Of a stretch of 64,000 nucleotides of DNA, positions 32,989 to 42,100 are shown one piece after another. A program made the translations under genes and the position numbers. Under the pieces are notes generated by a model. That model did not search any database, was not told the DNA's origin, and was given only the letters and a program-made list of their open reading frames with translations. Source of the DNA: an uncultured Bacteroidia bacterium (GTDB taxonomy: Bacteria; Bacteroidota; Bacteroidia; Bacteroidales; UBA932); NCBI GenBank assembly GCA_902792815.1, contig CADBAY010000012.1, positions 41,807 to 105,806 of the forward strand. Reading direction: 5' to 3'. Positions within the stretch are counted from its first letter, which is position 1; each line of letters opens with the position of its first letter.

Positions 32989-33615
32989 TTAAAAAGAATC
33001 CCAAATATTTTCAAAAATTCTTTTCAGCCTTTCTTCATCCCTTATTATCTTTCGCAGTTCTTCGAGGCGGGCGGCATTGGAGGATTGGGGAATCCAGAGT
33101 TTAAGATAGCCCCCGTCACCGTATTTCTCTTTCAGGTGCTCAAGGGTGCGCTGCCAGTGCCCTTTTTTGTCCAGGTCCGGGTAATGGTCAAGTCCGTACT
33201 GGACCGTGCGGCGTATGATTGTGAGAGGTTCTATGAGCCTGTCGGCTTCGGCCACGATGCGCCCGTAGATGCTGCGCGGTGCGGTTTCGGACGAAGCCCT
33301 GTGGTCTTCGGCCGCGCAAGCGGCGGCCTCCAGCCCTTCCGACCCAAGGATGCCTGCCAGAGTGGCGTCGGAGCGGATTATGCGGCCCGACTCAAGGTGA
33401 TGGGTCTTGCGGTCTACTGCAAGTCCCAGATCGTGGCATGCGGCAGCGGCATAAACAATATTGATATCAACGTCGTAATGGGCCGAGAGTTCCAGAGCCC
33501 GTTCTATTACCGCCCGGGCATGGTCTTCGCGGTGGGCGGAGTCAAATGCGGCATAACGGGGGATAATCCGCTGCTCCACGTATTCTATAAGGTCGGGATT
33601 GATGTCGTTGGTCAT
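32989..33615 (-). CDS. HD-domain phosphohydrolase
   Basis: 208 residues with an HD-type metal site. An early H is in REDHARAVIERALELS, the H-D pair in VYAAAACHDLGLAVDRKTHHLES, a further ligand in AAEDHRAS, and the last aspartate in GRIVAEADRLIE. It resembles the YedJ-like group of HD hydrolases that act on small phosphorylated compounds or nucleotides. There is no signal or TM helix. It overlaps umuC by 4 bp and is the third gene of the umuDC operon. It might therefore be expressed with translesion synthesis, although a functional link is only inferred. The C-terminal helix (ERLKRIFENIWDSF) is amphipathic. Confidence 0.8.
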   Translation of the reverse strand: MTNDINPDLIEYVEQRIIPRYAAFDSAHREDHARAVIERALELSAHYDVDINIVYAAAACHDLGLAVDRKTHHLESGRIIRSDATLAGILGSEGLEAAACAAEDHRASSETAPRSIYGRIVAEADRLIEPLTIIRRTVQYGLDHYPDLDKKGHWQRTLEHLKEKYGDGGYLKLWIPQSSNAARLEELRKIIRDEERLKRIFENIWDSF

Positions 33616-34877
33616 TTTACGCTGGCTTTGGGTATATCTTTCCAGAGAGTTGTATAGTGGGGCGACTGGTGCTCGCGGGACATTTTGATGCGCCCGTCTC
33701 CCTGAACCCCGAACAATATTGTTCCCCTTCCGAAACTGCGGTTGATCGTATCTATGCTCTCGGACAGTTTTTCTTCTTTATTGTCGGAGAGTTCGTCGCT
33801 GAACAGCGATTTGACGTAGTCGCTCTGTTGTACAAGCTTGGTAATCACCACTCCGGCTTTTTTGTAGCCATAACCGGCCCTGAAGAGCTCTCGTGCCGCT
33901 TTTACTGCAGCCGATACGATTATACGGTGCTCGCTGGTGGCATCGGCAAAAACGCTCAGCCGGGAGCTGAAAGCCTGCGGCGCATTCTCTTTGAACCGGT
34001 TGGTGAATGCGAATACCGCCATCTCGAGTGCAAGCGATTGCTGTTCGCGAAGCTTGCGTACGACCCCTTCGGCAAAGTTGGCCACTTGCTCGCACAGCAG
34101 GGGAGCGTCGTTTATCTCCTTGGTGAAGCTGCGCGACACGCATATGCTCTGCCGTGGTTCTATCATGTCTTCGAACTCAATACTGGGAATGCCCCGCAGC
34201 TCACTCCACGTGCGCCATCCTGGCAGGGCGAACAGTTTCCGGACGTCGGCTTCGGGCAGATTGGCGTATTCCCAGGCAGTATCGATGCCCATCCCGGCAA
34301 GTTTGGCGGCAGAGCGCCTGCCGATTCCCCACACATCGGAGACGGGGAACCGGCGCAGTACTTTTTCGATGTCTTGCGGGCGGTGCATGTAGCATCCTCC
34401 CTGCAGCTTCGGGTACTGCTTGCATAGTTTTGACGCTATCTTGGCCAGTGTCTTGGTCGGCGCTATGCCCACCGACACCGGGATCGCCGTCAGCTGCCTG
34501 CAGCGCCGTGAGATTTCTTTTGCCAGTGCATCGTAGTCGTCAATGCGCATTCCCCGGAAGTCCATGAACGCCTCATCGATGGAATACTGCTCTACAGAAG
34601 GCGCAAAAGTGCGCAGCACCTCCTGGACCCTTCCAGACATATCACCATAGAGTGCGAAATTGGAACTGAATACCGCCACATCGTTCTTTTCAATGATGTC
34701 GCGAATCTTGAAGTAAGGGGCGCCCATCTTGATGCCGAGCGCTTTGGCTTCGTTTGAGCGTGCTACAGCGCAACCGTCGTTGTTGCTGAGCACGATTACA
34801 GGCCGCCCGTTAAGGTCGGGGCGGAACACTCTCTCGCAGGAAGCAAAGAAATTATTGCAGTCGGCAAGGGCGAACAT
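33612..34877 (-). CDS. umuC: Y-family DNA polymerase V catalytic subunit
   Basis: 421 residues with all the landmarks of UmuC. FALADCNNFFASCERVFRPDL carries the first catalytic aspartate, and VIVLSNNDGCAVARSNEAKALGI follows. YSIDEAFMDFRGM carries the D-E pair. A helix-hairpin-helix region reads VSDVWGIGRRSAAKLAGMGI, and there is a little-finger domain. A C-terminal stretch (GTILFGVQGDGRIKMSREHQSPHYTTLWKDIP) corresponds to the DUF4113 tail typical of this subgroup. It performs error-prone translesion synthesis with UmuD'. The gene is 3 bp after umuD. The length equals that of E. coli UmuC (422). Confidence 0.96.
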   Translation of the reverse strand: MFALADCNNFFASCERVFRPDLNGRPVIVLSNNDGCAVARSNEAKALGIKMGAPYFKIRDIIEKNDVAVFSSNFALYGDMSGRVQEVLRTFAPSVEQYSIDEAFMDFRGMRIDDYDALAKEISRRCRQLTAIPVSVGIAPTKTLAKIASKLCKQYPKLQGGCYMHRPQDIEKVLRRFPVSDVWGIGRRSAAKLAGMGIDTAWEYANLPEADVRKLFALPGWRTWSELRGIPSIEFEDMIEPRQSICVSRSFTKEINDAPLLCEQVANFAEGVVRKLREQQSLALEMAVFAFTNRFKENAPQAFSSRLSVFADATSEHRIIVSAAVKAARELFRAGYGYKKAGVVITKLVQQSDYVKSLFSDELSDNKEEKLSESIDTINRSFGRGTILFGVQGDGRIKMSREHQSPHYTTLWKDIPKASVK

Positions 34878-34880
34878 AGC

Positions 34881-35300
34881 TCAGGCTTTCTTGATAACCC
34901 ACGTCACGACCCCCCAGATAAGGAAGTCGTCGTCCGGCCCTACGGGGATGGGCTTATAAGTGCTGTTCTGTTCGTTACACGGCAGCAGGAGGGCTCCGCT
35001 CCGGGTGATCTTCACCCTTTTGACAGTGTATTCTCCGTCTATGAAGCACACTGCCTTGCAGCCGTCGTATGGCTCTACGGCGCGGTCCACTATTATTATG
35101 TCGCCCTCATCCATGTCGGCATCCACCATCGACACGCCGTCGATGCGGAAAAAGAATGTGGATGCGCTGTGCCTGACCAGAAGCTTGACAAGGTCAAGTT
35201 TCTCGCGTACGTCCTCTGCAGGCGAAGGAAATCCTGCTTTGACCCCTCCCAGCATAAGCGCTTCCAGGGAGTCGTTGTCTTCTATTTTGTGCGGATCCAT
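34881..35300 (-). CDS. umuD: DNA polymerase V subunit UmuD, self-cleaving S24 peptidase
   Basis: 139 residues, the same length as E. coli UmuD. The self-cleavage site is the A22-G23 bond in VKAGFPSPAED. The catalytic serine is S57 in RIDGVSMVDADMDEGDIIIVDR, and the lysine is K94 in DGEYTVKRVKI. Cleavage yields UmuD', the active partner of UmuC. This supports a damage-inducible operon umuD-umuC-HD. Upstream a TATCTTAG element lies at 35320-35327, with a possible TTTG 22 bp further, so the promoter is weak by consensus. I see no convincing LexA box, but the Bacteroidota consensus is not known to me. Confidence 0.94.
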   Translation of the reverse strand: MDPHKIEDNDSLEALMLGGVKAGFPSPAEDVREKLDLVKLLVRHSASTFFFRIDGVSMVDADMDEGDIIIVDRAVEPYDGCKAVCFIDGEYTVKRVKITRSGALLLPCNEQNSTYKPIPVGPDDDFLIWGVVTWVIKKA

Positions 35301-35319
35301 TCAGCTATGGTTTGAGATG

Positions 35320-35367
35320 CTAAGATACAATTTTTTGGACCGAATTCCTCAAAAATCCTTATCTTGC
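35320..35367. promoter_or_regulatory. Divergent promoter region umuD / GNAT
   Basis: The 80 bp gap holds two imperfect, nearly symmetric promoters. Minus strand: TTTG 35350-35353 and TATCTTAG 35320-35327. Plus strand: TTTG 35334-35337 and TATCTTGC 35360-35367. Each has a 22 bp spacer and a -7 box two bases off consensus. The central GAATTC palindrome lies at 35342-35347. Weak matches could mean dependence on induction. Confidence 0.35.
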
Positions 35368-35380
35368 ACAAAAATGCAGC

Positions 35381-35911
35381 ATGAACGGCGCGGGACGCAT
35401 TGTAAGTATCCGGAAAGCGGGGAAGGAAGATCTTCCGCTCATCCATGACATGGCCGATGTGGTGTTCCGCCATACATACAAAGACATACTCTCTCCGGAG
35501 CAGATGGAGTATATGATGGAATGGATGTACTCGCTGCCAAATCTTGAGCGCCAGCTGCTGGAAGGGCACACTTATTATATCGCCAGCATCGGCGGCGTGC
35601 CGGCCGGTTACGTCTCAATCCAGGGGCCCGCAGATCCGGGTGCCTCGCCGCAGGTATTCCATCTTCAGAAGATTTACGTGATGCCCGGGGCTCAGAAGCA
35701 AGGGCTGGGATTGAAGCTTCTGGAAAAGGCCAAAGAGCACGTCAGGAGCCTTGGCGGAGGAAAGCATTGCCGGATAGAGCTAAACGTGAACCGCGGCAAC
35801 GGAGCCTTAGGCTTTTACGAAAAAATGGGCTTTAGAATACTGCGGCAGGGGAATTTCCCCATAGGCGGGGGCTTTTACATGAACGATTATATAATGGGAC
35901 TCGACATCTGA
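35381..35911 (+). CDS. GNAT-family N-acetyltransferase
   Basis: A 176-residue acetyltransferase. The N-terminal strand-helix reads RIVSIRKAGKEDLPLIHDMADVVFRHTY. The acetyl-CoA site is LQKIYVMPGAQKQGLGLKLLEKAKEHV (Q-x-x-G-x-G/A), followed by ELNVNRGNGALGFYEKMGFRI, the usual motif B. This places it in the RimI/YjcF-like GNAT group. The substrate, a protein N-terminus or small molecule, is unknown. It is followed after one base by a WYL regulator and then a serine hydrolase, forming a three-gene operon divergent from umuDC. The start at 35381 is the only ATG in frame with the first strand. Confidence 0.9.
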   Translation: MNGAGRIVSIRKAGKEDLPLIHDMADVVFRHTYKDILSPEQMEYMMEWMYSLPNLERQLLEGHTYYIASIGGVPAGYVSIQGPADPGASPQVFHLQKIYVMPGAQKQGLGLKLLEKAKEHVRSLGGGKHCRIELNVNRGNGALGFYEKMGFRILRQGNFPIGGGFYMNDYIMGLDI

Positions 35912-35912
35912 G

Positions 35913-36815
35913 ATGGACCAGCCGAAACTCGAAAGAATGCTGCGCCTGATGAAGTATCTTTCAGGCAATGTCAACTACACCGTAGGCGAACTTGGACGCA
36001 AACTGGAATTGTCGCCCCGTACTGTTTACCGGTACCTCGATACATTTAAAAGCGCGGGCTTTTCGGTGACCAAGCTTTACGGCGACGTGTACAAACTGGC
36101 CTCAATGCCCAGGGAGGCCATAGAGATAGACAAGCTGATTTACTTCTCCGAAGAGGAGGCGTACCTTGTGAATTCCCTTATAGATCAACTGGTTCCGACC
36201 AATAGCCTCAAGGCGAACTTGAAGCAGAAACTGTCGGCCATCTACCGCTCTACAAGCATTGCCGATTATGTCGCCGACAGGAGCAATGCGGCTCATGTGG
36301 AGGCTCTCGGCAGGGCGGTCCAGGACAAATTGAAAGCCCGCCTCAATGACTATGAATCGGGTAATTCCCACACTATCAGGGACCGCCTCATAGAACCCTT
36401 CGCTTTTACTGCCGACTATGCCGACGTATGGGCTTTCGACCTTGAAGACGGGCGTAACAAAACTTTCAAGATTTCCCGCATAGGAGGTGAAGTCGAAGTG
36501 CTTGATGAGACCTGGGCGAACGAAGAAAAACACCATCGCAGCAGTATGGACATATTCCGCACCACAGGCGAAGAGCCCGAACATATCGTGCTCCGAATGA
36601 GCCTGCTCGCAAAGAACCTGCTGGAAGAAGAATACCCGATGGCGGCAAAATATATAAGTAAAGGCAAGGACTGCTGGATACTTGAGACCGATATTTACCA
36701 GATGCGCGGAGTGGCGCGTTTCGTGGCCGGGCTGATGGGCGAGATAAGCATTCTGGAAGGCTCCAGACTGATGGACTATATGAAAGAATACGGACATAAA
36801 TATTTCTGCGAATGA
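35913..36815 (+). CDS. WYL-domain transcriptional regulator
   Basis: 300 residues. The N-terminal winged helix (residues 5-60) reads LERMLRLMKYLSGNVNYTVGELGRKLELSPRTVYRYLDTFKSAGFSV, a DeoR/HTH_11-type DNA-binding unit. After a helical linker, residues 140-230 form the WYL-type beta domain (IRDRLIEPFAFTADYADVWAFDLEDGRNKTFKISRIG), in which the W-Y-L trio is replaced by D-V-W-A-F. The C-terminal extension follows. WYL proteins bind nucleotide or single-stranded nucleic acid ligands and often control DNA-damage or defence genes, which is notable next to umuDC. It overlaps the hydrolase gene by 4 bp. Confidence 0.87.
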   Translation: MDQPKLERMLRLMKYLSGNVNYTVGELGRKLELSPRTVYRYLDTFKSAGFSVTKLYGDVYKLASMPREAIEIDKLIYFSEEEAYLVNSLIDQLVPTNSLKANLKQKLSAIYRSTSIADYVADRSNAAHVEALGRAVQDKLKARLNDYESGNSHTIRDRLIEPFAFTADYADVWAFDLEDGRNKTFKISRIGGEVEVLDETWANEEKHHRSSMDIFRTTGEEPEHIVLRMSLLAKNLLEEEYPMAAKYISKGKDCWILETDIYQMRGVARFVAGLMGEISILEGSRLMDYMKEYGHKYFCE

Positions 36816-38035
36816 AACGGTTTTGGTCTATAATTGCAGTGGCAGTCCTTCTTGCCGCCTGCTCGGCTCCCCGGACGCCCCGCCCGCTCGATTACGTGAC
36901 TCCTTCCCAGGCCGGCCTCGACTCAGCCCTTCTCTCAAGAGTAGATACCGCGATACTGAACGCAATAGAGTGTAAAACCATCCCGGGAGCGGTCCTGTCG
37001 GTGGTGCGCGGCGACAAAATAGCCTACCTGAAGGCCTACGGTAACAGCCAGGTGGTCCCTGATACCGTCCAGATGACTGCAGGCACCGTATTCGACCTTG
37101 CTTCGGTGTCGAAATGTGTGGGCACTACGTTGAGCGTAATGCAACTGCTGGAACGGCAACTTATCGGGCTCGAGGACAATGTGAGCGACTATATTCCCGG
37201 ATTCCTTCCTTTCAGGGATACTTTGATCGACGAAGACGTGAACATAACGATACGTGAGCTTCTTTCCCATTCGTCAGGTCTCGACCCTTATGCGAATGTG
37301 GAGAGTCTCTCAAAGCGCTACGGTGAGCCATGCCCTGATTCGCTGATGCAGTACATCGCCCGCGAAGCACACCGTAATTTCAAGCCCGGCACTGACTTCA
37401 TGTACAGCTGCCTCAACTTTGTGACCCTCCAGAATATTCTCCAGAAAGTGACAGGGGAGCGCCTGTGCGATTATGCACAGAGAGAAGTCTTCGATGCTCT
37501 GGGCCTGGAGCATACTTGCTATCTGCCTGATGTCAACCGTCCCGATTTGATGGAATCCATTGCTCCTACAACGGTGCAGCCTGACGGGAAGCCGTTCAAG
37601 GGAGTTGTACACGACCCTCTGGCACGCCGGCTTAACGGTGGCAATTCGGGCAATGCAGGAGTATTCTCCAACGCCGAAGACCTGTCGGTGATTGCAGCGG
37701 CCATAATGTGTGGAGGAGAGGTAAACGGCAGACGTATCTTGAAGAGCGAAACCGTGCAGCTGATGTGTACCGTTCCTTATAAAAACGACCCCCGCATCGG
37801 CAGGGCTCTCGGCTGGGATATGTATAGTTCGCACTCAAGCTGTAAAGGCACCCTTACGAGCCCCCGCAGGACTCTCTGCCATACCGGTTATACGGGGCCG
37901 TCGATGGTAATAGACCTCGACAACCGGCTTGCCATTATACTCCTTGCACACCGCTGCCACCCCTACGACGTAGGTTCCATGAAGGAACTTCGCGCAGAAG
38001 TGGCAGATATAGTGGCGGGCGCTCTTATTCGTTGA
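36812..38035 (+). CDS. Beta-lactamase-fold serine hydrolase lipoprotein
   Basis: 407 residues with a lipoprotein signal (MKRFWSIIAVAVLLAAC). The penicillin-binding fold is recognised by FDLASVSKCVGTTLSVMQLL (S98-V-S-K101), a tyrosine motif in FMYSCLNF where Y198-S-C takes the place of the usual Y-S/A-N, and HTG at residue 357 (CHTGYTGPS). The family includes class C beta-lactamases, D-aminopeptidases and esterases. In Bacteroidota such lipoproteins are commonly peptidoglycan- or ester-active rather than resistance determinants. The missing Asn makes beta-lactamase activity less likely. The 3' end overlaps the convergent mscS-like gene by 11 bp. Confidence 0.86.
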   Translation: MKRFWSIIAVAVLLAACSAPRTPRPLDYVTPSQAGLDSALLSRVDTAILNAIECKTIPGAVLSVVRGDKIAYLKAYGNSQVVPDTVQMTAGTVFDLASVSKCVGTTLSVMQLLERQLIGLEDNVSDYIPGFLPFRDTLIDEDVNITIRELLSHSSGLDPYANVESLSKRYGEPCPDSLMQYIAREAHRNFKPGTDFMYSCLNFVTLQNILQKVTGERLCDYAQREVFDALGLEHTCYLPDVNRPDLMESIAPTTVQPDGKPFKGVVHDPLARRLNGGNSGNAGVFSNAEDLSVIAAAIMCGGEVNGRRILKSETVQLMCTVPYKNDPRIGRALGWDMYSSHSSCKGTLTSPRRTLCHTGYTGPSMVIDLDNRLAIILLAHRCHPYDVGSMKELRAEVADIVAGALIR

Positions 38036-40628
38036 TAACGTGAATGTCCCTCTGAGGGAACGGAATGCTGATACCCGCGTTTGTGAGCGCTTCGTAGATA
38101 ACTTCCTTAGCCTTATCTACATAGGCAATGCGTTCGGCTACAAGTATAAACTGCTTGACGGCCACGTTGATGCTGCTCTCGTCAAAGGCGTCGAATGTGA
38201 CGTAGATGCCCTTCTTGGGATCTACTATCTCACGCCCGTAAGAGTCTTTGGTGCGCATCTGCTGCATTGCGTCCACGAGGACCTCCCTCACCTTGTTCAT
38301 ATCGCTTCCGTAGCTTACGCCCACCACGATTTTCACAAATTCGTATGAGTTGTTGTGGGTAAGGTTGCTGAAGTTCTTGTTGAACAGCGATGCGTTAAGG
38401 AATGACATAACTGCACCTTCAATAGTCTCTATCTGGGTGCTCTGGTAGCTGATGCCCGTTACCCTTCCCCTCACTCCGTCGCACTCGATCCAGTCGCCGA
38501 CCCTTACCCGGCCCGACATGAGCTGGATACCATAGACGAAGTTGTTGATAATATCCTTGAGGGCGATACCGATACCGGCAGACAGACCACCGGCGATAAT
38601 GGTCAGCGAAGTGGTCGGAATTTTGAGCATTACGATAATCACTATCACGTAGATTATCCAGGTTATGGCGTTGATAATGCTCTTGCCGAGCGAGAGGTTG
38701 ATTTCGTTCTTGCGCACGGTCTTGCGGCCGTTCTTCTTCATGAAGGTGGCGTAGCGTACGTTCTGGTAAATACCATAAGCCGCATAATTGAGGTAGCGGA
38801 ACACGAAGAACAGTACGCAGGCGACAACTATTATACGGAAAGAGAGCCTTAACACTACAGCACCTTCGGAGTTGGTAAGATTGACGAAGGGGTGGGTATA
38901 AATGGTATCGTACAAGTCGCTGAAATCGAATACTCCGAGCCCGAGTTTGATGCTGAACGGAACGGAAAGCAGGGCCAGGACAGGCAGGGCGACCATTTTC
39001 ACCATATCGTAGAACCAGGTGGCTCCGAACAGCATGCTGTCCCTCTCGGCAGGGCTTACAAAGGTCAGATGCTTTTTATAAGCTTCGATACTGCGGGTAA
39101 GGTATTTCTCGCGGAACTGTTCGAGCAGGTGTGATATGGTGACCAGGGTGAGCACGGCCGACAGGAGGAAGAACCACCATATCATAATAAGCAGAGCAAC
39201 GAAAATGTAGCCCGCCAGAGCCGTGACCAGCGCAACTCCGATGATGAGCAGCGACGTCCATCCTGCCAGCCTGTCACTTGTATGCACCAGGTTGCGGTGC
39301 CTCAGGCAGGCTATCAGCTGCCAGATGAAGAACACCAGCAGAACGGGAGGGAAGATGATGTTCATCATCGAATTGGGCATGAATATTATACGCAGCCCGA
39401 TGACGATGACAGCCATTACCATGGTAGGCATATAGAGCAGCAGGCCGTTCTTGAGCTGATTGGGCTTAAGGCGTATCAGGAGCGCTGCGATGATAGCGGC
39501 GAGGAGCCAAAGATAGGTTCTCATCAGCCCCGACGCCGACTGAAGGAAGCCTGTAGCATCTTTCTGCCAGAAGGTGAGAAGGCCGTTAAGCAAAATGCCG
39601 GACAGGAGTATGATGCAGAAATACTGCTGCTTGGGAATTGCTTCGCGAAGGCGCTTGAAGATACGCAGGAGCACGAAGAAGATAAGTGCCGCTATGAGCG
39701 TGGTGATCAGCAGGATAGCGAACTGGATGAGCAGGAAATATACAAGGAATGGTCCCTTCCAGATGCTCTGGAAACTGCCCTCGTCGCGGGTGTATTTCTC
39801 GCGGAAGTCCTGTACGGCCCTGGTCCAGTAGCGCCCCAGGCCGGGCAGTATGCGGTTATAAGGTGTCTGCCCCTGTACGAAGATGCGGTTCTGCAGAATC
39901 TTGTAGCGCTGCTGGGCGTAGTCGTACGACTCTTTGAGGCGAAGGAAAGTATGCTGGTAATGAGTGCTGTCCCTGATTATCTGCTTCTTGCTTGCGGCGC
40001 ACATCTTGAGCATTTCCGAAGCGTAGAAGATGCAGGAATCGCGGTCGGCGCATTCCTCCTCGTTCAGGAAGAAAGGCCGCTCGGTACGGAGCGAATCGGG
40101 TATGCGGGGGATGCGGAATCCTTGCATGGAGGCGTTAGACGGCCTGCGGAAAGTATAGCGGTCGAGGCTGTCGTTGTGATATGCAAGGCTGTCGGGAACG
40201 CTATCGATATGGGCGATTTCCGGAGGGAGGCGGCGCAGCGACTCGATGAGTCGGGCGTAGCGGTCTATGTCCCAGTCCAGGCGGGTGACAATCTGGTCGT
40301 AGGGGAGGCGCTTGGATGTGAATTCATCGTACTCGTGCGACACGGAGCCCAGGGCGTAAGTAAGGTCGAAAGTGAAATCCTGCTTCTGGGAGTACAGTAT
40401 GAGCGACAGCTCATTGCACTTCTTCATAGTGGAGATCATCTGGCGCCTCTGGCCGCGATATTGCTCCGAGAGCCGTTTTTCGGCTGCGACGCGTTTCTTA
40501 TAATCACGGTTGAGTTCCGAGCGCAGGGTGTGTATGGTCTGGCCCAGGTCCCTTTCGTTGAACACAGCGAGTGCGGGACCGGCTATAAGCAGTGCCGCCG
40601 CGAGGATAATTAAGTGTTTGCGTTTCAT
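38025..40628 (-). CDS. Large MscS-family mechanosensitive channel
   Basis: 867 residues. The signal peptide (MKRKHLIILAAALLIAGPALA) precedes a periplasmic helical, coiled-coil-rich domain up to about residue 280. About eight to eleven TM helices follow. The MscS core near residues 640-800 contains SLTIIAGGLSAGIGIALKDIINNFVYGIQLMSGRVRVGDW, the pore helix TM3 with its Gly/Ala pattern. Then come the beta domain (IECDGVRGRVTGISYQSTQIETIEG) and the C-terminal alpha/beta domain. It resembles the MscK/YbdG type and protects against osmotic downshock. I chose ATG 40628 over an upstream TTG. It shares the A of the stop codon TAATG with the upstream gene. Confidence 0.9.
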   Translation of the reverse strand: MKRKHLIILAAALLIAGPALAVFNERDLGQTIHTLRSELNRDYKKRVAAEKRLSEQYRGQRRQMISTMKKCNELSLILYSQKQDFTFDLTYALGSVSHEYDEFTSKRLPYDQIVTRLDWDIDRYARLIESLRRLPPEIAHIDSVPDSLAYHNDSLDRYTFRRPSNASMQGFRIPRIPDSLRTERPFFLNEEECADRDSCIFYASEMLKMCAASKKQIIRDSTHYQHTFLRLKESYDYAQQRYKILQNRIFVQGQTPYNRILPGLGRYWTRAVQDFREKYTRDEGSFQSIWKGPFLVYFLLIQFAILLITTLIAALIFFVLLRIFKRLREAIPKQQYFCIILLSGILLNGLLTFWQKDATGFLQSASGLMRTYLWLLAAIIAALLIRLKPNQLKNGLLLYMPTMVMAVIVIGLRIIFMPNSMMNIIFPPVLLVFFIWQLIACLRHRNLVHTSDRLAGWTSLLIIGVALVTALAGYIFVALLIMIWWFFLLSAVLTLVTISHLLEQFREKYLTRSIEAYKKHLTFVSPAERDSMLFGATWFYDMVKMVALPVLALLSVPFSIKLGLGVFDFSDLYDTIYTHPFVNLTNSEGAVVLRLSFRIIVVACVLFFVFRYLNYAAYGIYQNVRYATFMKKNGRKTVRKNEINLSLGKSIINAITWIIYVIVIIVMLKIPTTSLTIIAGGLSAGIGIALKDIINNFVYGIQLMSGRVRVGDWIECDGVRGRVTGISYQSTQIETIEGAVMSFLNASLFNKNFSNLTHNNSYEFVKIVVGVSYGSDMNKVREVLVDAMQQMRTKDSYGREIVDPKKGIYVTFDAFDESSINVAVKQFILVAERIAYVDKAKEVIYEALTNAGISIPFPQRDIHVINE

Positions 40629-42025
40629 TACCAATCTACTGATATAGAATAGGGGACTCCGTTAAGGACTCCGGTCTTTCCTGAATATATAAAGCGCCTG
40701 CCCTTGCCTGTGGCAGGATTGATTATGGTTTCGGTGGCGGTGACGGTGGTGGCGCACCTGACGGTTACATACCAAAGGCCTTCGCTCAGAAGGGGCGTCT
40801 CGATTTGCTGAACCGGCCCTCCAGTGCAGGAGCTGTAATCGGGGGAATCCCACGGGAAGGCGAAGCCGTCTTTCTTAAGGTAAAGCTCCAGGTCGTAGTC
40901 TCCTTCGCCCTCGATCCTGAGCGTGACGGACGGGACCGGAGCGTTCAAGTAAAACACGAAGTGGTGGCATTGCAGGTCGCCTATGCAAGTATACTCCGGA
41001 CGGTTGTCCTGAGTGCCGTATTTCATAGGGACAAGGTCTCCTTTGCGGAGTATGCCTTTGACCTTGGCGCATCCGCTGCCTTCGTATCCGTAACGGAACA
41101 TTGAAGCGGTAAGCTTGAGTATATCGCCGTCAGGAGCGTCTTCGGGGTGTGACCCGGTAACGACTACGCGTCCCGACCGGGGGGATGCTTTGTACGCCCA
41201 GACTGCCGGCTGCATGTAAAAGGAACGTGAAGAAGAGTCCATCCCTTTCTGATTGAGGAAACGGGCGATTACTTCGGTGCAGGGAGGCGCGTTGTCCACA
41301 TCCATGTAGCCGCCGCCGTTGTGCCTTGCTCCTTTGATGACGGTGTTGATGGAGGGACCGAAATAAGGTACGAAAGAGTCGGAAACCATTTCGATGTCTA
41401 TGCTGGAGTTGCCGACTCCGGTGGCGTTCATATTGCCTCCCTTCCACAGGTCGAAATAGTGTGACGAGCCGCCTCCGGCATATCTTCCTGCTAGATAGGC
41501 TCCGGCGCATGACCCGACATATGAGCCGCCATTGGTATAGAAAACGTTTACCAGGCGCCGGCCGTGCACGCCTATGGTCTTGCCGTGGGGACTTGAATGC
41601 CCGCCGAATACATACATCATCCTGAACCGGGGCTCCCCGTCGGGATACAGCAGGACGCCGTTGAGGTCTTCGGGCGTGCCGGAAATGATGTCGGTCTGAA
41701 GCTGCAGGTCGGAGGGGATATATCCGTTATCTACGTCGTCGATAGTAGAAAGGAAATACTCGCAACTCTTTATTCCTGCTGTGGCTATGGCGTAAGGAAG
41801 GCGCCCGTTGATAACGATTCCGTTCTCTTTGATTCCAGGATTGAGCTCGCACCCGCCGTCCAGGAACAACTCTTTATAATAAGCGGTGTTGGGGACGTTC
41901 GTGGGAATCATTGCCAGGATCTCGGCCTCGTCCGGCTCGGGCAGGGGAGGAGGGGCGGGAGTGACGGGCTCCTTGGTACAACAGGCCAGTGTTATCAATA
42001 GAAGTAGTATGGGCGCGCGTTTCAT
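40628..42025 (-). CDS. Glutamine-amidotransferase-like lipoprotein (BPL_N type)
   Basis: 465 residues from ATG 42025, which gives a clean lipoprotein signal (MKRAPILLLLITLACC); an in-frame extension to 42163 would add a non-signal leader. The body shows a class I amidotransferase-like fold: FYTNGGSYVGSCAGAYLAGRYAGG places a nucleophile cysteine in G-S-C-A-G, as in biotin-protein-ligase N-terminal domains (BPL_N). The C-terminal 120 residues look like a beta-sandwich (VTLRIEGEGDYDLELYLKKDG). It is exported, so biotin ligation is unlikely; a periplasmic hydrolase or amidase role is possible. It is translationally coupled to the MscS gene. The function is unknown. Confidence 0.7.
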   Translation of the reverse strand: MKRAPILLLLITLACCTKEPVTPAPPPLPEPDEAEILAMIPTNVPNTAYYKELFLDGGCELNPGIKENGIVINGRLPYAIATAGIKSCEYFLSTIDDVDNGYIPSDLQLQTDIISGTPEDLNGVLLYPDGEPRFRMMYVFGGHSSPHGKTIGVHGRRLVNVFYTNGGSYVGSCAGAYLAGRYAGGGSSHYFDLWKGGNMNATGVGNSSIDIEMVSDSFVPYFGPSINTVIKGARHNGGGYMDVDNAPPCTEVIARFLNQKGMDSSSRSFYMQPAVWAYKASPRSGRVVVTGSHPEDAPDGDILKLTASMFRYGYEGSGCAKVKGILRKGDLVPMKYGTQDNRPEYTCIGDLQCHHFVFYLNAPVPSVTLRIEGEGDYDLELYLKKDGFAFPWDSPDYSSCTGGPVQQIETPLLSEGLWYVTVRCATTVTATETIINPATGKGRRFIYSGKTGVLNGVPYSISVDW

Positions 42026-42100
42026 TAAATGCAAATGTATGAAAAAACTTGAAATAACAAACTGTTGAAAACTTGTGCAAAACCATACTGCCTTTTTACT

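Noticed and set aside
39282-40613. Plus-strand open frame of 443 codons within the MscS gene.
   Set aside because: It is antisense to the MscS core and periplasmic domain, and no signal or motif supports it.
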